Shown: positions 9,449 to 17,781 of the stretch, one piece after another | How positions within the stretch are numbered: the first letter of the stretch is position 1 | How the letters are laid out: every line of letters begins with the position of its first letter | NCBI GenBank assembly: GCA_905193485.1 | Contig: CAJJOX010000015.1 | Location: 1 to 20,328, forward strand | DNA: 20,328 nt | DNA from: an uncultured Porphyromonadaceae bacterium | GTDB lineage: Bacteria; Bacteroidota; Bacteroidia; Bacteroidales; Muribaculaceae | Reading direction: 5' to 3' | Translations under genes and position numbers: made by a program | Notes under the pieces: model-generated | Database searches by the model: none | Told to the model about the DNA's origin: nothing | The model's input: only the letters and a program-made list of their open reading frames with translations

Positions 9449-9501
9449 AATTGTCTGCGAATTGTCTGCAAATCCTGAATTTGCGTCAACACTCTGTCAA
9501 C
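9449..9501. repeat. Two pairs of short direct repeats with 11-base period
   Basis: AATTGTCTGC occurs at 9449-9458 and again at 9460-9469. Twenty-five bases further on, GTCAAC occurs at 9485-9490 and 9496-9501. Both pairs repeat with an 11-base period, about one helical turn, which suits a protein binding one face of DNA. They lie in the 153-base gap between the converging uvrA and rhuM genes, at the boundary between housekeeping and accessory DNA. Recombinase arm sites or an old attachment site are possible. No terminator hairpin was found in the gap. Confidence 0.5.
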
Positions 9502-9530
9502 GCCGTGGCATGGCTGCGCACAGTAGTGGA

Positions 9531-10538
9531 TTACGATTTCTTGCCTTCGAGACGCTTTCTTTCTGCTTCAAAGGCTTCGAGGAAGTGGATTTCGACCGGG
9601 GATAGCTGATACTGGGTCCGCTCGCGGAATTTGTCGTATTCCTCACTGGCTTTTAGCTTGGCAACTTCGGCTGAGATGCATCCGGCATGGTTCAGCAATT
9701 CCTTACCCGACAGCTTCAGGAAATCGTCAAGCTTCTGAATCCAGTCCTTCATATACATCGGGACGTGGCTCTTTGCCTGAAGTTCGGCAAAGTCAAGATA
9801 TAGATTGACAATTCGGTTGAGCATATCGACCTCTTCCTCCGAAAGATAATTCTTCGCAATCTCAGCCTCATGTTTGGTAGGCATGGCACCTCGCCATGTT
9901 GTCAAACCCATGAAATCCTTTTCGGCATTGGCACGGCCATAGATAACCTCTGCGGCTGTATGCCCGTGGGCGGCAAAGTGCATCTTGTTCTGCACAGTCT
10001 TGAAGAACTGTTGCGTGATGGAAGTACGAGGGTCATAATCTATACTGAGGGCATATATTTCCAGCACCTTGCGATAGAACACCTTTTCTGAACTGCGTAT
10101 ATCACGGATGCGGGCCAATAATTCATCGAAATAATTCCCCTGCCCGGCATTTTTGAGTAAATCGTCATTAAGCACGAATCCCTTAATCATGTACTCTTTT
10201 AACACTTGGGTTGCCCACTGGCGGAACTGTACGCCTCGATGCGAGTTGACACGATATCCCACGCTGATAATCATGTCAAGATTATAAATGGGAATCTTAC
10301 GCTCAACCTGCCGTTTCCCTTCCGTTTGAACTTGTGCAAAAAATGCACAAGTTGAATCGGCGGTTAACTCACCTTCATCATATATTCTTTTGATATGTCG
10401 TTGTATCGTTGAACGGTCACGCTGAAACAACTCCGCCATCTGGTCTGCAGTGAGCCACACAGTCTCATTTGAGAGCCGAACCTCAATCTTCGTCTCTCCG
10501 CCCTGCGTCTGAAATAATATTATCTGTCCATTATCCAT
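9531..10538 (-). CDS. rhuM: RhuM family protein
   Basis: A RhuM family protein of 335 residues, a full-length match to the usual size. The N-terminal part holds a DNA-binding-like helix-turn-helix (VWLTADQMAELF and STIQRHIKRIYDEGEL, about residues 27-58), then YNLDMIISVGYRVN at 85-98 and FRQWATQVLKEYMIKGF, which are the hallmark RhuM segments. The C-terminal half is helical with FDELLARIRDIRSSEKVFYRKV and an NKMHFAAHGHTAAE stretch. RhuM proteins were named in a Salmonella pathogenicity island but are common inside type I restriction loci and mobile islands; their biochemical role is not settled. It is the last gene on the minus strand here, 58 bases after the large NTPase gene, so it is probably read through from that operon. 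Its codon use looks less AT-rich than its upstream neighbour. Confidence 0.9.
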   Translation of the reverse strand: MDNGQIILFQTQGGETKIEVRLSNETVWLTADQMAELFQRDRSTIQRHIKRIYDEGELTADSTCAFFAQVQTEGKRQVERKIPIYNLDMIISVGYRVNSHRGVQFRQWATQVLKEYMIKGFVLNDDLLKNAGQGNYFDELLARIRDIRSSEKVFYRKVLEIYALSIDYDPRTSITQQFFKTVQNKMHFAAHGHTAAEVIYGRANAEKDFMGLTTWRGAMPTKHEAEIAKNYLSEEEVDMLNRIVNLYLDFAELQAKSHVPMYMKDWIQKLDDFLKLSGKELLNHAGCISAEVAKLKASEEYDKFRERTQYQLSPVEIHFLEAFEAERKRLEGKKS

Positions 10539-10584
10539 ATTTATGACTAAAAGGCTAGTTAATATTTCTTATCTCAGAAAAGTA

Positions 10585-10600
10585 ATGATAATATTATCAT
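10585..10600. repeat. 16-base perfect palindrome between the STAND gene and rhuM
   Basis: ATGATAATATTATCAT reads the same on both strands. It covers the stop codon of the upstream minus-strand gene and begins 46 bases before the rhuM ATG. All stem pairs but two are A-T and there is no loop or T-tract, so a terminator is unlikely. A dimeric-regulator operator for rhuM is possible, perhaps bound by RhuM itself. Confidence 0.5.
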
Positions 10601-13600
10601 AGAGGTTTTCCGTAAATAGCTTTGTGGTAATCTTCATTTCCTTTTTCATAGTCGTGTTGAGCTTTTAAAGAATCTATCTGTCGTTGGGCCCAAGAACGCA
10701 CCGTGCCCTTGGAGTGTGATAGAAGTGGCTCAAACAGAGGAATTCTAGAAGCATACATTGCAGATATCTCGTTTCCACAAAACGAGAAAGTGCCCATGTT
10801 TGAGCTAAATGCATCAAGCATATCTTTCTCGTCACCAAAATGGTCACACAGCCATAGGAAAAAGTCGCTGAGACCTGAAACCTTACCATCTTCTGAATAA
10901 TTATAGACAGGGCACATTTGAGCCAGATTGACAGCAAGTGATGGTGACGAAGATAAACATATCTCCTTAATCCGATCTTCATTGCACTGAAACAGAGGTC
11001 CTGCACCCGAGCCAAATCCAGATCCAAGGTTCATTCTCATTGCGTGATAGAACAAAACTCTTTCGTCTTCGGCTGCTAAATCATTCAACATGGTGGGAAG
11101 TAATACATCTTCATATTTAGGAAGTAACGAAAAGTAAATATGATCAAATGGCTTGTTTATTAAATATGTCGTACTTATTGTCTTTACTATTAATTTGTGT
11201 ACACTTACTGCAAATTCAGGGCGATTATGTTGTTGTAGCAAATCGCCCATAAAATCAACGACATCTCTATTTAAAGCATTGGTAGAGTCTGAAAATTCAT
11301 ATTGAATCAAGAGATTTTCAACCTTTGTTAAGGGATTCTCGTCAATATCCTTTATATGAAATCTTAATCTACTAATTAAATAAGGATAAACGACCTCTAT
11401 TCTATCAATATTATCGTTTAGCATTTGAATAGCAAAATCGACAATATTATTAAATCCATGTCTAATAATACTATTCGCCAGATAATTATTAAAGCAATAA
11501 TTATCGTAGTCTTTACTGGCATAACCGGCTTGCATGTGATCATATTGACTCTCAAATTTATTTTCAATTATTCCAGATAAGGAAGACGCAAGCCGAAAAC
11601 GTTTAGATTTATACCATTCATCTCTTAACGGTATTAAATGTTGTCCATCTGGCACTTGAGCCAACAAGGACATTATAAATCTACTTTCAACATTACACGG
11701 CAATTTCTGGACAGCCTTTGAAAGCCCATCTATGAGTTCATATGATTTATCCTTAGTTTGTATAATCGGGTTTATAGCACGAATTAACCAGAACCAGTCA
11801 GATGAATTGTCCTGACAAATATTTATAAATTCTGATGTCTCATAAATCCTCTTATTGATGAATTCAAGTGCAAAAGGTTCCATTTCTCGTCTGAAAATAT
11901 CTACCTCTTCTTCAAAGCTCTTATGCTCAATTCTTCCATTATGAATATCTTGAATATGCGCTTTAAGTTTGCCAAAGAACAATTTAGGCTCCAATTTGTC
12001 CATCAAATATTTCAGAGTCGTTTTAATCTTCTCATCAGTCATATTTTTCCAGTAATAAATATTACTAAGAGACTCCCTCATAGCGGGCCAGTCAAAGTTT
12101 TTTTGTTCAGAAATAAATCCAATTATGTCAAACAACAATTCCGATTCATAAGAAATAAGACCCATTGCATGATTTGAAATCATTTCAGCTGCTTTGTCAA
12201 GGAATGCTCCATCTTCCTGTACGATTTCTTTTAATAATTCAATAACCCCAGTCCAATATACATGAATCTCTTCAGGTGTTGGTTCATAGTCTTTCGGAAG
12301 TTGAGAACTCGGAGAAATTTTGGAAAATCCATGAGAATACAAAGCATTATTGATAGCTGATAAAACTAAATTACCATTCTCTTTAAGATTCTCTCGAAGA
12401 TAAAGAATTACCGAAAATCGATCATCTAAACTCGCCGATGTTCCAGAAAGGAATACGTGGAATAACTGATTAAAATCTCCATTTGAATTATTACCAAAAT
12501 CCTCATTTTCTGCATTTGCCAATTTAGCTAATGCGAGCGCACTGCTCTTAAATGCATCTGAAAAGCTGACAGTACGTTCAAGAGTGTAAATCAAATTTCT
12601 GCGAGTTTCATATTTAATGTTCTCTTTAATCCAATCGGTAGTGTTTCTTTTTAGCAACGAGAATATATTGGATGAGACATCTTGCGGATTCACTGTACTC
12701 ATTGAGAGGAGTAGCCGTGAACCCACTTCTGTGAATGCAACCCTCTCGTCATGAAAAGACCCGTTATTAAGATTATTAAGTTTCGCATAAAGGTGACGAG
12801 CAAACGCAGAATCTGTCATCTCCTGAAATCTTCTTGACATTGCTCCTGTTAGGCGTTGTTTTAAAGAGTCTTCCGCAGAGTTTAAAGCATTAAAAACATC
12901 AGCCATTGCCTCCCCATTCTTCTCCAACCATTTCTCTGCTAACCATTCAGCAAACGGTCTGGGACGAATACGAATGCAAGGACCAACCTCCTCAATAAGT
13001 TGACGCGATATAAACTCTCGGACAGTATCCTTAATAGTGCATCTTGCGACCTCTTTGTTAAGTTGAAGATGATTTATTTCCGGAGTGCTACATATCCAAT
13101 CAAACTCATCATTGTAGGAATCTTTATACCCTATCGGTTCAAATAAAGATAGCGCTTCCATTGTCTCTTTTGATTTCGCACCATCTAAAAGAGCGGCAAG
13201 TATATCATCTATCTTTTTATTTTTTAAATTATTATTTTTTCTATATCCCTCGATCATAAGCGATGCCATAAATGGGATACCTCCGCTACGCTCTTTAATA
13301 GCTTCCTTTATCTCGGGATGATCTTTTAATGAATCTTCTTTATCCAGCATCGCCTCTACCACAAACACCGTATCTTCATATTTCAATTCCAATAATGGAG
13401 CAGACACACTCTTTTCGTCCGGGATTAGGACATTATATACTGTTATCAAGCGAATATCTTTCCCACTTTCATTAATAAGCTTCTGTATACGAATGGCTGT
13501 ATCTTTATCACAATCATCAACAATTAATGTAATAGATTTATTTAGCCTTATAAAAGAGGGAATAGCTTTTATACAATCATAAGAACGAGAATAGAAAACA

Positions 13601-14859
13601 TTTTCTTTTCCTGAAAAAGTTTCAGCAATTATTCGGGTTTTACCCATACCCGACAAAGCCATAAATCTCAAACTTTTTTGAGATGGGTCAACAAGTTGTG
13701 CCATAATTCTGTCTATAGCCGGACATGATATGAATTCAGAAGACATTAGACCTTCTGACATATTGATATAATCATCCATAGGCACAAATGGATATACTTG
13801 TTCTTTTAAATACTGTTTTTCTTGCTGCTCTTTTTCCTCTTGTTGAATCCTAATATACTGTGCTCGTTCTTGATGAGATGGAAAGCCAAATTTCTTACAT
13901 CCAAAATTATTATCCAATAAGAACTCTTGACTATTTGGCTGATGATATTTGGAAACACAGAAACCGGATTTAGAATTGAAATCAATTATTTGAAATGCGT
14001 TCTTATACCGGCTATTCTTTTCATAAATATTATCCGAAAGATTTCCAGCTGATTTTACATTCAAGAACGATGCATCTTCTTCTAATCCCTCATATTTAAT
14101 TAGTTCAGAATGAGCATGACCTGTGCATAATAGATCAAATTCTTTTGCAATTAAGATAGTGGCTTGGTCTCGTTCGCACACCTTTAGCATATCTATAGGG
14201 TAATGAGTAAGTGCTATCTTCAAATCACATCCTTGTAGGTGGTCAGTATGCTCTGATATTTGATTTAACCCTATAACAACTTTATTTACATCATCAAAGC
14301 CACATCTCCAAACTGAATTAAGAGATGATATGCCAACGGTTAATCCATTAGCTTGTAACTTATATGTGGATAATAATGGGAATGATTTATATTCAATTTC
14401 CGGAAATGCAGAGTAGTGTTTTTTTTCAAATTCCTTATATTGAGTTATTCTTTTCGTAAAATCACTCAGATCATCTGCCTTAGAAAGTTTCGTAATAATA
14501 TCTTCCCATGTTTCTATCCCACTTTCAAGATCCTTCTCCATTCGGCGACTATCAGCATTCCTATCAATATCATGATTCCCGGGTGAGAAAATGAAACAAT
14601 ACATAGGAAGACCTATTGTTTCAGTAATAGGTTTAATAACTACATCTACGAAAGTAGATAGCCCATTTGTTATACTTTCAAAACTAACACCACCCTTGTC
14701 AAGAATATCTCCAGAGAACAAAATCAAATCAATTTTTTTGTTTTTGCAGATGTCCTCCAAGCATTTCTGCATATATTTAATAATATGCTGTGATTCTGCG
14801 ATCTTTCCATTATTTAGATGAAAATCAGAGAAATGCAATATCCTAAGCGACTTATCCAT
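10597..14859 (-). CDS. Calcineurin-like phosphoesterase fused to STAND NTPase and helical C-terminus; candidate defence effector
   Basis: A 1420-residue multidomain protein. Residues 1-300 form a calcineurin-like metallophosphoesterase with every metal-site motif: D12-x-H14, G50-D51, G94-N95-H96-D97, H219, and G247-H248-A249-H250. The fold includes nucleases (SbcD/Mre11), nucleotide hydrolases and phosphatases. A charged, probably coiled-coil linker spans about 330-355. A STAND/AP-ATPase-like NTPase follows: Walker A ALSGMGKT at 401-408, Walker B LIVDD at 445-449, a sensor-like LIT at 471-473 and GGIP at 526-529, then a winged-helix-like region near 600-645. Residues 650-1420 look like helical repeats, the usual sensor position in STAND proteins. 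It lies 75 bases after hsdS with no promoter seen between, so it is co-transcribed with the methylase. Effector-switch-sensor order resembles AVAST-type defence proteins. What it senses and cleaves is unknown. Confidence 0.85.
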   Translation of the reverse strand: MDKSLRILHFSDFHLNNGKIAESQHIIKYMQKCLEDICKNKKIDLILFSGDILDKGGVSFESITNGLSTFVDVVIKPITETIGLPMYCFIFSPGNHDIDRNADSRRMEKDLESGIETWEDIITKLSKADDLSDFTKRITQYKEFEKKHYSAFPEIEYKSFPLLSTYKLQANGLTVGISSLNSVWRCGFDDVNKVVIGLNQISEHTDHLQGCDLKIALTHYPIDMLKVCERDQATILIAKEFDLLCTGHAHSELIKYEGLEEDASFLNVKSAGNLSDNIYEKNSRYKNAFQIIDFNSKSGFCVSKYHQPNSQEFLLDNNFGCKKFGFPSHQERAQYIRIQQEEKEQQEKQYLKEQVYPFVPMDDYINMSEGLMSSEFISCPAIDRIMAQLVDPSQKSLRFMALSGMGKTRIIAETFSGKENVFYSRSYDCIKAIPSFIRLNKSITLIVDDCDKDTAIRIQKLINESGKDIRLITVYNVLIPDEKSVSAPLLELKYEDTVFVVEAMLDKEDSLKDHPEIKEAIKERSGGIPFMASLMIEGYRKNNNLKNKKIDDILAALLDGAKSKETMEALSLFEPIGYKDSYNDEFDWICSTPEINHLQLNKEVARCTIKDTVREFISRQLIEEVGPCIRIRPRPFAEWLAEKWLEKNGEAMADVFNALNSAEDSLKQRLTGAMSRRFQEMTDSAFARHLYAKLNNLNNGSFHDERVAFTEVGSRLLLSMSTVNPQDVSSNIFSLLKRNTTDWIKENIKYETRRNLIYTLERTVSFSDAFKSSALALAKLANAENEDFGNNSNGDFNQLFHVFLSGTSASLDDRFSVILYLRENLKENGNLVLSAINNALYSHGFSKISPSSQLPKDYEPTPEEIHVYWTGVIELLKEIVQEDGAFLDKAAEMISNHAMGLISYESELLFDIIGFISEQKNFDWPAMRESLSNIYYWKNMTDEKIKTTLKYLMDKLEPKLFFGKLKAHIQDIHNGRIEHKSFEEEVDIFRREMEPFALEFINKRIYETSEFINICQDNSSDWFWLIRAINPIIQTKDKSYELIDGLSKAVQKLPCNVESRFIMSLLAQVPDGQHLIPLRDEWYKSKRFRLASSLSGIIENKFESQYDHMQAGYASKDYDNYCFNNYLANSIIRHGFNNIVDFAIQMLNDNIDRIEVVYPYLISRLRFHIKDIDENPLTKVENLLIQYEFSDSTNALNRDVVDFMGDLLQQHNRPEFAVSVHKLIVKTISTTYLINKPFDHIYFSLLPKYEDVLLPTMLNDLAAEDERVLFYHAMRMNLGSGFGSGAGPLFQCNEDRIKEICLSSSPSLAVNLAQMCPVYNYSEDGKVSGLSDFFLWLCDHFGDEKDMLDAFSSNMGTFSFCGNEISAMYASRIPLFEPLLSHSKGTVRSWAQRQIDSLKAQHDYEKGNEDYHKAIYGKPL

Positions 14860-14934
14860 ATTAATCTTTATTGTAAAGAAATATTTATGTAATGTATGCT
14901 ATCCGAGGATCAAATTAGGATTCTATTGCAATTT

Positions 14935-15975
14935 TTATATTTGAGAAAGTTTATTCAGGTGATCTTGAGAGCGAAAAGTAAGTGTTTCAATAAAACTGTT
15001 CATGTACTCAAAATCTGGTGTCCCATTTGGTTTTACAGGGATCTTTATAGTATCCTTCTCCATTGCATCCTTATTCCATTTATCAATAAAAGCATAATTC
15101 TGTCCTTTCTTTTTCAATATGGGGATAAGAAACATTGCAATGTTGCGAGTTAATGGAAATTTTGGATATAGCACGTTAATATCATCGGAGGCCCAAAATG
15201 GCATCTCTTGGTAAAACGACTCACCAACGGATCCATTATAAGCAACAGTTATAGTATTGGCTGGATGTAATTCTGAATTATTAGCAATATAGGCAGTAAT
15301 TCCGTTATTGGCAGAACTTGCGCCAATAAAGGGAATATTTCCCTCTTTCATATCTTTCTTAGTAAGACGGGTTCCTTTTACAACTTTAAAAAGTTGAGAG
15401 ATCGGTATATCACTCCAATTATTCGTTGGTAGAACTGTCTCTATATGACGAGCAAGCATATTACAACGAGTATCAATATCACTATTTACGCGTTGGATTA
15501 AAGTGTCTATGAACGTTTCCATAAAATTATAATCAGGAGCTCCATCAGCGCACGAAGGCAGCAGAATGAAATTCTTTTGGATAGCCCGAAATGAAATTGA
15601 GTCACTCCACTTATAACTCTCGGATAACGATGCTTTTAAGGCTGTAATTAAAAATAAATATACGTTCTCTTTACGATATTTTGATTCGATGAGATATAAT
15701 GCTAAGTTATGACTATCATTAGAGACAAAGTCATTTTCTTGATATGAGAACGCAAGGGTTTTACCTCCAATGAGTATGCAATTGCCTTTATCAAGTAATA
15801 AAGGATCTACATTTACATAAGTAGAAACTCCATTGTTAACAGATGATGCAGTAACATATGGATAAACACCACTATGTGGCGTTATATCTCTACTAAGCAC
15901 ACAATTTGTGTTCTTAATAAGGAATATGTCAGTAATTTTATATGTGTTCCAACATGAGGTGTCAATTCTCTTCAT
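14935..15975 (-). CDS. hsdS: Type I/BcgI-like specificity subunit (HsdS)
   Basis: DNA sequence-recognition subunit of 346 residues with two target-recognition halves. Half one covers roughly 8-165 and half two about 187-335. The halves echo each other: YPYVTASSVNNGVSTYV (39-54) against IPFIGASSANNGITAYI (214-230), and PDYNFMETFIDTLI (147-160) against PDFEYMNSFIETLT (320-333). Two halves imply an asymmetric, bipartite target. The PD-Y-FM ending is the form I associate with BcgI-type specificity subunits. The start overlaps the end of hsdM by 14 bases, which indicates translational coupling and a joint complex. The target sequence cannot be read from the protein. Confidence 0.9.
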   Translation of the reverse strand: MKRIDTSCWNTYKITDIFLIKNTNCVLSRDITPHSGVYPYVTASSVNNGVSTYVNVDPLLLDKGNCILIGGKTLAFSYQENDFVSNDSHNLALYLIESKYRKENVYLFLITALKASLSESYKWSDSISFRAIQKNFILLPSCADGAPDYNFMETFIDTLIQRVNSDIDTRCNMLARHIETVLPTNNWSDIPISQLFKVVKGTRLTKKDMKEGNIPFIGASSANNGITAYIANNSELHPANTITVAYNGSVGESFYQEMPFWASDDINVLYPKFPLTRNIAMFLIPILKKKGQNYAFIDKWNKDAMEKDTIKIPVKPNGTPDFEYMNSFIETLTFRSQDHLNKLSQI

Positions 15976-17428
15976 GGTTAGACTCCTTAGGAATAGTAAA
16001 CATAAATTTATTTACATCTTCAGAAGCATGAGATTGATATAAGATCTTATTAGCAATTCCTTCTTTAAAATCTTTAGAAAGGATCTCACGCTTGAACAAT
16101 TCATAGTCCATAAGAACAGACACAAAGTCCTCCTCAAACAATTCAAACGGTGGTTTAGGCATTTGATAACTCAAATGTTCAGTGGGCATAACCCACTGAA
16201 TTGAATCATCACCTGATTGGCGACGAATTACTTCTACCCAGTAATCTTCAATATCTTGCCAACGATTCCGAATATCTTGGCGACCTTGATTTTTTACAGT
16301 TTCTAATCCATCCTCCGATATATAGCAAGCGAATATTGCCTTATCTTTATGCGGTTTGCCGGCAGTAAAGATAAATATTGAAGTGGTTACTCCCTCATTA
16401 AAAGTCTTTTCTGGTAACTTTATGATTTTTTCCAATGAGTGCTTTTTTAGAAGCTTTTTCCCTCCGTGCTTTTCAAGTTTCTTGTCTGGAAGGATAAAAG
16501 CACATTTCGTTCCGGCAGGTACACTATCCAGAACATTTGTAACAATCTTCATGCACCCATACTTTTCTTCAAAAGGTGGGTTCATTAAGATTTTTGTAAT
16601 TCCAATAGAATCAATCCATTTTTTAGCCTCTTCACTGCGAGTGTCTAATTGTCTAAGATTCGTTTTGCCATCCTTATGAATAAGCATATTTGCGCATGCA
16701 AGAGCAAATATCTCACGATCAAATTCGATCCCATATAACTGAGTTTTTTGAATCTCCGTCGCCTTAGGTGTATTTATGCCTCCAGCTTCTTTAATCATGT
16801 TGCACATGGACTTCACTAGAAAAGCACCACTACCACAGGCAAAATCACCTACAATGTCATTCTTATCAACTTCTATAAGACGGTACATCAACGATGTAAT
16901 GTGGTCGGGTGTAAAGACCTGACCATGTTCAGATTTCTTCTTATAACGATTGAATTCGTTAAAGAAAATGCCCATTACATCTTCGCCGTTCCAAAAATCA
17001 GAATTAATATTATCAGAGATTTGAGAGACCCAATCGATAAAGTTGTCAATAGCCTCTTGGTTCTCTGTGGAATTCATCTTTATTTCAGAATATACATCAA
17101 GTAGAATGTCAATTTTCTGATTTTGTTTACGTTCTTCTTCCAGAGATTTAGCAAGAGTGGAATGAATCGAAGTATGGAAAGTCTGATAGTTCATTCCTGC
17201 AACAAGTGGAGCACCATATCTTTTTGCAACAAGAGCACAAGCCGTAAATATCATTCTATGATATAAATTCTTGATGCCAAAGTCAATATGCAGGCTGTCA
17301 TTTATTCGTTTGGTCAGAAGATATATTATACCTTTGTTGATACGATTTTGTGAGAATAATCCTAGATAATATTCTTTATTTTGAAGTACGGATTCTCCCT
17401 CTCGGCATAATCCATTTAAGAATACCAT
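15962..17428 (-). CDS. hsdM: Type I/BcgI-like N6-adenine DNA methyltransferase subunit (HsdM)
   Basis: N6-adenine DNA methyltransferase of 488 residues. It has the family's HGQVFTP segment (168-174), AdoMet motif I DFACGSG (195-201) and the catalytic NPPF tetrapeptide (283-286). The N-terminal ~150 residues are helical and resemble the HsdM N-domain. No PD-(D/E)xK nuclease is seen there, so unlike BcgI-A the subunit should methylate but not cut. The start at 17428 is supported by GGAGAGGA (17433-17440) four bases upstream and a -7 box further upstream, so the gene is probably complete. It opens a minus-strand operon with hsdS, the phosphoesterase-STAND gene and rhuM. No HsdR helicase-nuclease is present in the window. 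Base composition is clearly more AT-rich than uvrA and the B12 operon, suggesting horizontal origin. Confidence 0.92.
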   Translation of the reverse strand: MVFLNGLCREGESVLQNKEYYLGLFSQNRINKGIIYLLTKRINDSLHIDFGIKNLYHRMIFTACALVAKRYGAPLVAGMNYQTFHTSIHSTLAKSLEEERKQNQKIDILLDVYSEIKMNSTENQEAIDNFIDWVSQISDNINSDFWNGEDVMGIFFNEFNRYKKKSEHGQVFTPDHITSLMYRLIEVDKNDIVGDFACGSGAFLVKSMCNMIKEAGGINTPKATEIQKTQLYGIEFDREIFALACANMLIHKDGKTNLRQLDTRSEEAKKWIDSIGITKILMNPPFEEKYGCMKIVTNVLDSVPAGTKCAFILPDKKLEKHGGKKLLKKHSLEKIIKLPEKTFNEGVTTSIFIFTAGKPHKDKAIFACYISEDGLETVKNQGRQDIRNRWQDIEDYWVEVIRRQSGDDSIQWVMPTEHLSYQMPKPPFELFEEDFVSVLMDYELFKREILSKDFKEGIANKILYQSHASEDVNKFMFTIPKESNHEEN

Positions 17429-17432
17429 GATG

Positions 17433-17489
17433 TCCTCTCCATTGTATAATATACCGACAACATTTTTGTATTTTGTCCGTGCAAAGTTA
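17433..17489 (-). promoter_or_regulatory. Promoter and ribosome binding site of the hsdM operon
   Basis: On the minus strand TAACTTTG (17489-17482) matches the -7 consensus TANNTTTG. At the 19-21 base spacing upstream I see no TTTG box (the plus strand reads GGAA at 17509-17512), so only the proximal half of the promoter is convincing. GGAGAGGA (17440-17433) lies four bases before the hsdM ATG and is a good Shine-Dalgarno site, unusual for this group. The -7 box coincides with the candidate att core. Confidence 0.6.
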
Positions 17490-17490
17490 C
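17481..17490 (-). other. Candidate CTnDOT-type attachment core (attL/attR junction)
   Basis: The minus strand reads GTAACTTTGC, an exact fit to GTANNTTTGC, the ten-base sequence shared by CTnDOT and its chromosomal targets. It lies about 320 bases before an IntDOT-like integrase gene, at the edge between the AT-rich hsdM operon and the integrase block. The motif is also what a Bacteroidetes -7 box looks like, so chance or promoter function alone could explain it; the uvrA promoter contains another copy. Confidence 0.5.
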
Positions 17491-17685
17491 TACAAAAAAG
17501 TGAAATGCGGAAGAATATGGTAATGGATTTGATTTACAGGGGTTTCATTAACGCTGCCAATTATTCTGAGAGCCATTACAATCCACGCCGAAGCCAAATC
17601 AAGACGGAGCTACGTTACTTGTTCGTAACCACGCCCAATAGGTGACGAAATGGACACGAATAACGAAACAAGGCCTTAAGGATTA

Positions 17686-17705
17686 GTGAGTTACTGACAA
17701 CTCAC
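17686..17705. repeat. Inverted repeat upstream of the integrase gene
   Basis: GTGAGTT (17686-17692) and AACTCAC (17699-17705) are perfect inverted copies around a six-base centre. No T-tract follows. A recombinase arm site or an operator for the integrase promoter is plausible. The same GTGAGTYAC core is seen at 20261-20269. Confidence 0.5.
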
Positions 17706-17781
17706 GCAAAAAATCCGGTAACAAAAAAAGATTGCGCCGTTCTTCCGCGATTTGCGTATCAGAGGAGGGCTCTTCACCAAC

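Noticed and set aside
9337..9609. 90-codon plus-strand frame between uvrA and rhuM
   Set aside because: It overlaps both flanking genes in other frames and has no recognisable features.
10585..10600. Palindrome as a transcription terminator before rhuM
   Set aside because: The stem is almost wholly A-T, has no loop and is not followed by a T-tract.
6522..17490. The two GTANNTTTGC sites as the two ends of one element holding uvrA and the hsdM operon
   Set aside because: They lie in opposite orientation, and the segment between them contains a housekeeping gene and no recombinase.
17427..17645. 72-codon plus-strand frame in the hsdM-integrase gap
   Set aside because: It overlaps the hsdM promoter and ribosome site, has no ribosome site of its own, and shows no known domain.
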